From contig JALRIQ010000016.1 of the NCBI GenBank assembly GCA_023277325.1, forward strand, positions 1 to 7,444: DNA of 7,444 bases, written 5' to 3'. A model generated the notes under the pieces. It searched no databases and had not been told where the DNA came from. It saw only the letters and a list, made by a program, of their open reading frames with translations. The position numbers and the translations under genes are program-made. Shown one piece after another: positions 1 to 5,234 of this stretch. Within the stretch, counting starts at the first letter, position 1; each line of letters opens with the position of its first letter. Source of the DNA: Bacteroidia bacterium (GTDB taxonomy: Bacteria; Bacteroidota; Bacteroidia; UBA8524).

Positions 1-124
1 CCTTGAACCTTGGTATGGCTATGCAGATTCAACACAAGGCCCCACATCATTGGAACAAAGAAGTGGCGTTCACTTGCTGGAGCCTGGAAAATCATTCGAA
101 GCGTTTTGGCAGGTTGAGTTTTAA
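1..124 (+). CDS. Aldose 1-epimerase family protein, C-terminal end (partial at 5' side)
   Basis: Only the last 40 codons are in the window, in the frame starting at base 2 and ending with TAA at 122-124. The peptide begins LEPWYGYADS and ends with LLEPGKSFEAFWQVEF. An EPW-Y-G-(I/Y)-AD segment, then a short acidic stretch, G-(V/I)-x-x-L-x-PG-x-x-F and a closing beta strand, is how I remember the C-terminus of the galactose-mutarotase superfamily, especially the LacX-like branch. Family members interconvert alpha and beta anomers of aldoses, usually in the cytoplasm. The catalytic His and Glu cannot be judged because the upstream part lies outside the window. The substrate is not predictable. 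A T-rich stretch follows the stop, and the hairpin at 161-187 could also end this transcript, although its T-run is better placed for the opposite strand. Confidence 0.75.
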   Translation, partial: LEPWYGYADSTQGPTSLEQRSGVHLLEPGKSFEAFWQVEF

Positions 125-160
125 CTTCCTTCTTTTTTCAAATCCCGAAATTTCAGGCAT

Positions 161-187
161 AAAAAAACCGGCGTGAACCGGTTCTTT
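161..187 (-). terminator. Intrinsic terminator of the DUF805 gene
   Basis: Read on the minus strand, a perfect 6-bp stem AACCGG/CCGGTT (183-178 with 171-166) closes a 6-base loop TTCACG and is followed at once by a run of seven T (167-161), of which the first two also belong to the stem. The stem can be lengthened by A-T pairs across one mismatch. It starts about 20 bases after the DUF805 stop codon (208-206). On the plus strand the same stem is followed only by TTCTTT, so termination from the aldose-epimerase side is possible but weaker. Confidence 0.82.
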
Positions 188-205
188 GCTAAATACTTTT
201 ATAGC

Positions 206-541
206 TTAGGCTGCTGCCTCCTCTTGTTTTGGATCTGCTCCATATTCATTGTCGCCAACGGTACCAGGAGTTATGGCCAAAATCAAATTGTAGATTGGGA
301 TAAGCAAAAACCAACCGCTTTTGCCTACATCATGCATTCTGCGAACACCCACTGCAATACTTGGAATCAATACAGCCAGCGAATAAATCGAATCAATACC
401 CTGAATACCAATCGCATTTCCTGCAAAAGCTAGAGCGAAGGAAATAATAACGTTAAACAGAACGAAATACCAATATTCGCTTCTGCGTGCGCGGCCTGAG
501 AACGTAGCATAGTTCTGAAGCACTTTCATGTAATAGTTCAT
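206..541 (-). CDS. DUF805 family inner-membrane protein
   Basis: A 111-residue protein with the layout of DUF805 (E. coli YhaH/YhaI type), whose molecular function is unknown. The family signatures are present in order: FSGRARRSEYW at residues 14-24, the loop VRRMHDVGKSGW at 66-77, and a C-terminal G-D-N-x-Y-G-x-DP at 96-104. Three hydrophobic stretches (about 25-43, 52-65 and 77-92) are likely membrane segments, with the Arg/Lys-rich loops on the cytoplasmic side. The protein ends in an acidic and alanine tail (QEEAAA). The ATG at 541 is chosen because the family's N-terminal pattern starts just after it; an in-frame Met at residue 5 is the only nearby alternative. The gene stands alone, with a probable promoter at 566-596 and a strong terminator just after the stop. 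Length is typical for the family. Confidence 0.92.
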   Translation of the reverse strand: MNYYMKVLQNYATFSGRARRSEYWYFVLFNVIISFALAFAGNAIGIQGIDSIYSLAVLIPSIAVGVRRMHDVGKSGWFLLIPIYNLILAITPGTVGDNEYGADPKQEEAAA

Positions 542-565
542 ATGTTCTTGAATATAAGTTTAAAT

Positions 566-596
566 CTAAAATAGGACATTATACCTAATAAACCAA
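566..596 (-). promoter_or_regulatory. Probable Bacteroidota-type promoter of the DUF805 gene
   Basis: On the minus strand a TTG (596-594) is followed after 20 bases by TATTTTAG (573-566). This matches the Bacteroidota primary-sigma pattern TTG-N(17-23)-TAnnTTTG with one mismatch in the -7 box. Transcription would start near 560, giving a leader of roughly 19 bases before the ATG at 541. It is a pattern match only; the upstream part lies next to the GTG at 601 of the SGNH-like fragment on the other strand. Confidence 0.45.
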
Positions 597-600
597 TCCT

Positions 601-1173
601 GTGTTGCTTCAATTCCTGCCTAACCTAAAAGAACCAGAACTCCGTAAGGATTTAATTGAAAACGGTCTGCGCTGGAAAGAACGTTTTCTGCTTGTTTTCA
701 AATACCATGGACTGTCTGAAACTATTACCGAGGCAATTAAAAATTTACTGACCAATACCAAAAGCAGCACCTGGAAAACAAAAGGCTATGCCGGCCAAGA
801 TTTGCCTTGGTCGACGGAGTTTGCGGAATTCAAAAAAAACTATTCGCATTATGATATTTCATTCGACCCTGAAATGATTACGCGTTTGGAAAAAATGATT
901 GCCTACTGCGATTCGGAGAATATTCAGGTTATCATTACCCATCTTCCCCTCTTCGATGAAGCCACAGCCATGATGACTGAAAAATACCGCATCGATAGCC
1001 TGATGCATGCGTTTGAAAAAACTTATCCGGTTTGTCATTATTGGGATTATTCGAAAACAAGCTTTTCGAACGACACCAATTACTTCTATGATGCCACACG
1101 CATGAATTACCGCGGTGCTGATAGCATCTCAAGGACTTTGGCGAGAAGAATAAAGGAAGAATTAATACATTAA
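601..1173 (+). CDS. SGNH/GDSL-hydrolase-like protein, N-terminally truncated, probably a gene remnant
   Basis: A 190-residue reading frame that opens with GTG; an in-frame TAA lies at 589-591, so the frame cannot be longer. It resembles the C-terminal two thirds of the SGNH-type proteins found in Bacteroidota polysaccharide loci, as I recall them: a G-Y-x-G-x-D segment (62-67), a beta strand IQVIITHLPLF (108-118), a helix with repeated charged residues, and a closing FYDATRMNYRGAD motif (162-173). In intact members the first block (G-(D/S)-S carrying the catalytic Ser) lies near the N-terminus, and the last block is D-x-x-H. Here the Ser block is absent and the motif reads D164-A-T-R167, so two parts of the active site are missing. 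No ribosome-binding site precedes the GTG and no clear promoter was seen. Codon use still looks coding. It converges on the nucleoside phosphorylase gene with a 7-base gap. Expression as a short protein of unknown role cannot be excluded. Confidence 0.6.
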   Translation: MLLQFLPNLKEPELRKDLIENGLRWKERFLLVFKYHGLSETITEAIKNLLTNTKSSTWKTKGYAGQDLPWSTEFAEFKKNYSHYDISFDPEMITRLEKMIAYCDSENIQVIITHLPLFDEATAMMTEKYRIDSLMHAFEKTYPVCHYWDYSKTSFSNDTNYFYDATRMNYRGADSISRTLARRIKEELIH

Positions 1174-1180
1174 GCTAACA

Positions 1181-1993
1181 CTAGCTAGCAGAAACTAAAG
1201 CAGAAAACAAAGCAGTTAATTTGGGTTGAGCATTATTTGCCGCCTCTAAAAGCTCGTTGATATCAGCAGGTTTCAGTTTCGGTTCATAACAAAGATCGCT
1301 GATTACAGAAACAGCGAAGACGGGCAGGTTCATATGGCGAGCTACAATCACTTCAGGTACAGTCGACATCCCCACAGCATCCGCCCCGATGCGGGATAAA
1401 TAGCGGTATTCAGCGCGTGTTTCGAGATTCGGTCCTGCAACACTCGCGTAAACTCCCTCATGGATGCGGTAGCCTTGTTCCTTTCCGAATTTCAGCGCTG
1501 TATCGATCATGCTGCGATCGTATGGAGTGAACATATCCGGCCAACGTGGACCAAGCTCATCCATATTCTTCCCCACCAATGGATTTTCAGGTTGCAGGTT
1601 GATATGGTCTTCAATCACCATCAAATCTGCCAATTCATAATTGGGATTGATTCCACCAGCGATATTAGAAATCAGCAATTTTTCAATCCCCAAAAGCTTC
1701 ATCACCCGAACAGGATAGGTTACCTGTTTCATGGAATACCCTTCGTAATAATGAAAACGCCCTTGCATGGCCACGATAGGTTTGCCAGCAAAAGTTCCGA
1801 ATATCAGTTTTCCTGAATGCGTTTCAACCGTACTTAAGGGAAAATGTGGGATGTCTTTATAATCGAGAGCACAATCCACCTCAATCTCCTCTACCAAATT
1901 GCCCAATCCTGTCCCGAGAATGATACCTATTTGGGGCTGAATTGACGTCTTCGACTGGATATAGCGAACACTCTCAAGAAACTGATCCATCAT
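1181..1993 (-). CDS. punA: Purine nucleoside phosphorylase (trimeric, PNP-I family)
   Basis: A 270-residue protein of the usual length for the trimeric class. It catalyses phosphorolysis of purine (deoxy)nucleosides to the free base and (deoxy)ribose 1-phosphate in the cytoplasm, feeding purine salvage. Visible motifs in order: GTGLG (27-31) of the phosphate site, H59 with GRFHYYEGY (78-86), SNIAGGIN (109-116), EDHIN (128-132), ASVAGPNLETRAEYR (183-197) with E191 matching the purine-binding Glu201 of human PNP, and AVGMSTVPEV (206-215) with M209 matching Met219. The residue matching human Asn243 is D233 (VISD, 230-233). Asn favours 6-oxopurines, and an Asp there is known to admit 6-aminopurines in human PNP variants, so substrate range may be broader than inosine and guanosine. 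The ATG at 1993 is followed directly by a second ATG; either could serve. It lies 23 bases downstream of aroQ on the same strand and is probably co-transcribed with it. Confidence 0.95.
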   Translation of the reverse strand: MMDQFLESVRYIQSKTSIQPQIGIILGTGLGNLVEEIEVDCALDYKDIPHFPLSTVETHSGKLIFGTFAGKPIVAMQGRFHYYEGYSMKQVTYPVRVMKLLGIEKLLISNIAGGINPNYELADLMVIEDHINLQPENPLVGKNMDELGPRWPDMFTPYDRSMIDTALKFGKEQGYRIHEGVYASVAGPNLETRAEYRYLSRIGADAVGMSTVPEVIVARHMNLPVFAVSVISDLCYEPKLKPADINELLEAANNAQPKLTALFSALVSAS

Positions 1994-2016
1994 GATTCAA
2001 AGGTGTTGGATTCCAC

Positions 2017-2436
2017 TTAATTTCGAAAGGCCAAGAGTGCCAAACGGTACGAATCCATTCCAAAACCCATGATAGAACCTTTGCAGCTTCGGGCAATATG
2101 GTCGACTTGCCTGAACTCTTCACGGGCTAAAATATTGGATAGATGTACTTCAATCACGGGTGTGTCAATGGATGCGATCGCGTCGCCTATTGAAACAGAG
2201 GTATGGGTATAGCCGCCGGCATTCAGAATCAGCCCGTCCATCACAAAACCCCATTCATGCAATTTATCAATCAACTCTCCCTCCACATTGCTTTGGAAAT
2301 ATTTCAGCTCCACATCCTGGAATTCCGTACGAAGGGCTTCCAGGTAGTCTTCAAAAGTTTGATTGCCATAAATACCGGGTTCCCGTTTGCCCAACAGGTT
2401 TAAGTTAGGTCCATTGATAATTCCGAACTGCTTCAT
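2017..2436 (-). CDS. aroQ: 3-dehydroquinate dehydratase, type II
   Basis: A 139-residue cytoplasmic enzyme of the shikimate pathway that converts 3-dehydroquinate to 3-dehydroshikimate; type II enzymes form dodecamers. The start is ATG at 2436 because the family's first strand (INGPNLNLLG, residues 7-16) begins right after it. The frame stays open to another ATG at 2487, but that adds 17 residues with no family counterpart and would run through the putative promoter. Catalytic and binding residues line up with the M. tuberculosis enzyme at a constant offset: R18 and Y23 in KREPGIYG (17-24), N72 in ILNAGGYTHTS (70-80), H78, H98 in EVHLSN (96-101) and R109. FQSNVEGELID (47-57) is the substrate-loop region. 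Nothing is missing. It is the first gene of a two-gene unit with purine nucleoside phosphorylase and is divergent from the PurF-like gene. Confidence 0.97.
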   Translation of the reverse strand: MKQFGIINGPNLNLLGKREPGIYGNQTFEDYLEALRTEFQDVELKYFQSNVEGELIDKLHEWGFVMDGLILNAGGYTHTSVSIGDAIASIDTPVIEVHLSNILAREEFRQVDHIARSCKGSIMGFGMDSYRLALLAFRN

Positions 2437-2441
2437 AAGGA

Positions 2442-2474
2442 CAAAGATAGTTTTGGGCATCCAATTTGTGTCAA
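2442..2474 (-). promoter_or_regulatory. Probable promoter of aroQ-punA, giving a leaderless or nearly leaderless mRNA
   Basis: On the minus strand TATCTTTG (2449-2442) matches the Bacteroidota -7 box TAnnTTTG exactly. A TTG, within TTGAC, begins about 22 bases further upstream (near 2474), inside the accepted spacing. The box ends only five bases before the ATG at 2436. Transcription normally starts a few bases after this box, so the message would begin at or next to the start codon. This also supports 2436 as the start. Pattern match only. Confidence 0.5.
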
Positions 2475-2494
2475 GAATGATGTGCATACAATAC

Positions 2495-2526
2495 TTTTCT
2501 ACAGCATAAAGGAATTGTTAACTTTG
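2495..2526 (+). promoter_or_regulatory. Probable promoter of the PurF-like gene
   Basis: TAACTTTG at 2519-2526 matches the Bacteroidota -7 box TAnnTTTG exactly. About 20 bases upstream lies TTTTC (2495-2499), an imperfect -33 element. The box ends 14 bases before the ATG at 2541, so the leader would be only about 8-10 bases. No Shine-Dalgarno sequence lies in CACACGCAATCATC before the ATG. The promoter faces away from that of aroQ in a 104-base shared intergenic region. Confidence 0.55.
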
Positions 2527-2540
2527 CACACGCAATCATC

Positions 2541-4433
2541 ATGAGTGACTCGATTAAACACGAGTGCGGTATCGCATTCATCCGGTTGAAAAAACCGCTC
2601 GATTTTTACCTTGAAAAGTACGGGAGTGCCTTCTACGGGATTAAAAAAATGAACCTGCTAATGCTTAAGCAGGTGAACAGAGGACAAGACGGAGCAGGTC
2701 TTGCCACCATCAAACTCGATGTACCTGCAGGAAAGCGTTATATCAGCCGCACCCGTTCGAACTCCGACAATCCGATTGCCAGCGTTTTCAAAGACATCCA
2801 CAAGCATTTTAACGATTTGGATGCCGATCAACGCCGCAATACTGAATACTTAAAAAATGAAATTCCTTTTACCGGGGAGCTTATCTTGGGCCATCTTCGT
2901 TATGGAACCTACGCCAAGAACACCATAGAAAACTGCCACCCATTCTTGCGCCAAAACAACTGGCAAAACAGAAACCTGGTATTGGCAGGAAACTTTAACC
3001 TGACCAATGTCGATGAGCTTTTTAACCAGCTTCTCGAAATTGGTCAGCACCCAAAAGAAAAATCCGATTCCGTTTTGATGATGGAAAAAATCGGTCACTT
3101 TTTGGATGACGAAAACCAGTTGCTCTTTGATGAATACCGCAACCTGGGCTATTCCAGTGAAGAGATCAGCCAGCTAATTGCCTCCAATCTCGATGTGGTG
3201 CGCATCCTCAAACGTTCTTTCAAAAACATCGATGGTGGATACGCCATGGTGGGGATGATCGGACAAGGCGACACCTTCGTTTTGCGCGACCCTGCAGGTA
3301 TTCGTCCGGCCTTCTATTATGAAGACGATGAAGTAGCCGTAGTAACCAGCGAGCGTCCGGCCATTCAAACTGCCTTTAATGTGCCTTTGAATGCAATCAA
3401 AGAAATCGGACCAGGGAATGCCCTGATTATCAAACGTGATGGCACCCTGAGCGAAGAGAATATTCTTACCCCAACAAAACGCCTCAGCTGTTCTTTTGAG
3501 CGCATCTATTTCTCCCGCGGAAACGATGCCGCTATCTACGAAGAGCGCAAAGAGTTGGGCCGTTTAATCGCCAAACGTGTTCGCAAGAGCATCGATAACG
3601 ACTTCGAAAACACCGTATTCTCGTATATTCCAAATACCGCATCAACCTCGTTCTACGGAATGATTGATGGCCTGAATGAATATTTGAATACCTATAAAAA
3701 AGAGCAGATTCTTAAGCATGGCGATAGCCTCAGCGAAAAAGAGCTCGAGCGTATTTTAGCACTTCGTCCCCGTCGTGAGAAGATCGCTATCAAAGATGTG
3801 AAACTACGTACCTTCATCACCGCCGATCAGCAACGTGATGATATGGTAGGTCACGTATACGACGTAACTTATGGCATTATCCGTCCAGGTATTGACACCC
3901 TTGTGGTAATTGATGATTCCATCGTACGTGGAACCACCCTAAAATTAAGCATCCTTCGTATCCTTGATCGTTTGAAGCCGAAGAAGATTGTTGTCATTTC
4001 CTCTGCCCCTCAAATTCGCTACCCGGATTGTTACGGTATCGATATGAGTAAGATGAAAGACTTCGTTGCCTTCCAAGCTTTGCTCAAACTATTGGAAGAA
4101 AACCAATTGGAGCACAAGATGGAAGAGGCTTATGAACTCGCCAAGCTGGAATTGAAAAAGCCTGAAGCAGAAATGCGCAACGTATTGCAAGACGTTTACG
4201 CCTTATTTACTGCCGATCAGATTTCAGCGAAAATCGCAGAGATTATCACTCCAGAAGACATCGACGCCGAAGTAGAAATTCTTTACCAAACCATCGAAGA
4301 CCTTCATCAAGCTTGTCCGAACGACAAAGGCGACTGGTATTTCTCTGGAAATTATCCTACTCCTGGCGGATTCCGTGTGGTGAACAAAGCGTTCATCAAT
4401 TTCATGGAAGGCGTGCACGAGAGAGCGTATTAG
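2541..4433 (+). CDS. Amidophosphoribosyltransferase-like protein (PurF family, long divergent form)
   Basis: A 630-residue two-domain protein built like PurF, which makes 5-phosphoribosylamine from PRPP and glutamine as the first step of de novo purine synthesis. The N-terminal class II glutaminase shows C9 after an 8-residue leader likely removed to expose the nucleophile, RGQDGAG (47-53), GHLRYGTY (117-124), AGNFNLTN (149-156) and D176. The phosphoribosyltransferase half shows ERIYFSRGND (320-329), LRTFI (422-426) and the PRPP-binding loop VVIDDSIVRGTT (455-466), then YPDCYGIDM (494-502). Odd points: the oxyanion-hole Gly of the canonical NGNLTN is Phe152; the segment between IPNTA (363) and RTFI is about 30 residues longer than in E. 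coli PurF; the conserved flexible-loop R-x-KLN is not recognisable; and about 130 residues follow YGIDM, ending in DWYFSGNYPTPGG. I recall long PurF paralogs of this type in Bacteroidota, often besides a shorter classical PurF. Family assignment is firm; first-step purine synthesis is less sure. Confidence 0.92.
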   Translation: MSDSIKHECGIAFIRLKKPLDFYLEKYGSAFYGIKKMNLLMLKQVNRGQDGAGLATIKLDVPAGKRYISRTRSNSDNPIASVFKDIHKHFNDLDADQRRNTEYLKNEIPFTGELILGHLRYGTYAKNTIENCHPFLRQNNWQNRNLVLAGNFNLTNVDELFNQLLEIGQHPKEKSDSVLMMEKIGHFLDDENQLLFDEYRNLGYSSEEISQLIASNLDVVRILKRSFKNIDGGYAMVGMIGQGDTFVLRDPAGIRPAFYYEDDEVAVVTSERPAIQTAFNVPLNAIKEIGPGNALIIKRDGTLSEENILTPTKRLSCSFERIYFSRGNDAAIYEERKELGRLIAKRVRKSIDNDFENTVFSYIPNTASTSFYGMIDGLNEYLNTYKKEQILKHGDSLSEKELERILALRPRREKIAIKDVKLRTFITADQQRDDMVGHVYDVTYGIIRPGIDTLVVIDDSIVRGTTLKLSILRILDRLKPKKIVVISSAPQIRYPDCYGIDMSKMKDFVAFQALLKLLEENQLEHKMEEAYELAKLELKKPEAEMRNVLQDVYALFTADQISAKIAEIITPEDIDAEVEILYQTIEDLHQACPNDKGDWYFSGNYPTPGGFRVVNKAFINFMEGVHERAY

Positions 4434-4470
4434 TCGAAGGTCAACGGTCAACAGACCACCGTTCGAACTA
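4431..4470 (+). other. Imperfect hairpin directly after the PurF-like stop codon
   Basis: The stop codon begins an imperfect inverted repeat: TAGT-CGAA-GGT on the left pairs with ACC-G-TTCGAACTA on the right, with single-base bulges. Inside it is a perfect 4-bp stem GGTC/GACC around AACA (4446-4457), and a 4-base bulge CAAC lies between the two stems. The left arm also holds a direct repeat, GGTCAAC twice (4439-4452). No T-run follows, so this is not a standard intrinsic terminator; it could stabilise the mRNA end or be chance. Confidence 0.35.
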
Positions 4471-4795
4471 TCGCCGATTAATTCAGGAGTAATTTCCTTA
4501 ACTCAGCCCCATCTTTTACATTGGGACTCCCTATAAATAAACATCAATAGGGTCACTCAGCGGGCAATAAGAAATTTTCACGGGCTCGTCTATCGGATTA
4601 CCCTAACTCATCCGCCAAAGCGTCGGCAGGCAGGTGCAAAAAGGCATCAAAACCAAGATTGAGAATCACACCATCTTGAATTTGCTCCGGTGTAACTAAA
4701 GTTCCTTATGCCGGAGGGTTCACCCCTTTAATTGGTGGCACAATATTTTTTACCTCACGGAATTCAGTTTGGGTCGACCAAATGGTGAAATCTTG

Positions 4796-4819
4796 CCCTT
4801 CGGCAAGCTCAGGATGACG
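4796..4819. repeat. Candidate copy of a dispersed short repeat motif
   Basis: The stretch CTTCGGCAAGCTCAGGATGA (4798-4817) and its flanks closely resemble a short sequence, CTTCGACAAGCTCAGGATGA, that I remember as recurring at many unrelated places in bacterial genomes. It abuts the 21-base tandem array and shares TCATCCTGA (minus strand) with each array unit. In the pseudogene frame it encodes HPELAEG. Whether it is repeated elsewhere in this genome cannot be seen from one window. Confidence 0.35.
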
Positions 4820-4820
4820 A

Positions 4821-4946
4821 AGAGTTTGATCAAGATGACGAAGAGTTTGATCAGGATGACGAAGAGTTTGATCAGGATGAGGAAGCGTTTGATCAAGATG
4901 ACGAAGAGTTTGTTGGGGATGGCGAAGAGTTTGTTGGGGAGATTCC
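4821..4946. repeat. Tandem array of a 21-base unit, six copies
   Basis: Units start at 4821, 4842, 4863, 4884, 4905 and 4926. The consensus on the plus strand is AGAGTTTGATCA(A/G)GATGACG plus a final A. Copies 1-4 differ at one to three positions, copy 5 differs more (GTTGGGGATGGCGA), and copy 6 keeps only about its first 14 bases. Because 21 is a multiple of three, the array stays in frame in the minus-strand pseudogene and encodes heptads of the TLRHPDQ, TLRHLDQ and TLRHPQQ types. Sharper identity in copies 1-4 suggests recent expansion from that side. Confidence 0.9.
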
Positions 4947-5234
4947 AGGTCAAGCGCAAATTTATCGGCCGAGAGAATAGGAATGCGCGAGAAATCAATA
5001 TCGTCGATATTAATATGGAACGATGGATTGTCATGGGTGAAACCCTCTTGCTCGTCATTTGGCTTTATGGTTTCAACTTTTGATGCGGTAGTCGGTTTAT
5101 TCTGCTTTCTCGACTCATGATTTATAAGCCAGTACCAACAAGTGCAAAAACGGAAAAAATAAGTAGACGTCGCATAGGCTTTCTTTTTTCCTATAAAGAC
5201 GAAAACAAAAAAAGGAACAAAGAACTGCTGCGTA

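Larger units (their letters stand above)
4519..5175 (-). pseudogene. Decayed gene for an exported Bacteroidota-type protein with a heptapeptide repeat
   Basis: Several minus-strand frames join into one plausible protein. ATG at 5175 begins a signal-peptide-like MRRLLIFSVFALVGTG. Near 5128 the frame must slip by one base, after which 140 codons are open. They give a polar spacer (WLINHESRKQ...), a repeat of TLRHPDQ-like heptads (4821-4946), then FREVKNIVPPIKGVNPPA. A TAA at 4706-4708 interrupts this, yet the same frame continues as GTLVTPEQIQDGVILNLGFD and LPADALADELG. A third G at 4601-4603 shifts the frame again, and the continuation is NPIDEPVKISYCPLSDPIDV, then YL-stop-GVPM. The order PPI-x-GV, PA-x-A-L, GNP, DP-x-D, GVPM resembles a module I remember from large surface proteins of this phylum. 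Recognisable sequence ends at about 4519, so most of the C-terminus is gone. At least four lesions argue against mere sequencing error. It lies 59 bases downstream of lptB on the same strand. Function unknown. Confidence 0.72.

Noticed and set aside
1181..1188. CTAGCTAG palindrome between the converging gene ends as a terminator
   Set aside because: It has no loop, no GC-rich stem and no T-run on either strand; it also includes the punA stop codon.
2437..2487. A longer aroQ with 17 extra N-terminal residues starting at ATG 2487
   Set aside because: The extension has no counterpart in the family, and the ATG at 2436 starts exactly where the conserved first strand begins, with a -7 box lying in the would-be extension.
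2481..2530. TGTGCA (2481-2486) and TGCACA (2525-2530) as a split operator in the divergent region
   Set aside because: The halves are 38 bases apart and only six bases long, so chance is the simpler explanation.
4789..4980. A plus-strand acidic DDEEFDQ repeat peptide
   Set aside because: It follows a stop at 4786-4788, has no start codon before the array, and ends at a TAG at 4978-4980; it is another frame of the same array.
4998..5012. Perfect 7-base inverted repeat AATATCG-T-CGATATT
   Set aside because: It falls within the pseudogene reading frame, where it encodes NIDDI, and has no promoter or gene start next to it.
4769..5083. A plus-strand 104-residue basic protein with MTKSLIR repeats
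   Set aside because: It is produced by reading the 21-base array in another frame; outside the array it has no family likeness, while the minus-strand frame links to recognisable sequence on both sides.
5176..5234. T-rich stretch after lptB as an intrinsic terminator
   Set aside because: On the minus strand there is a run of eight T, but no stable stem precedes it.
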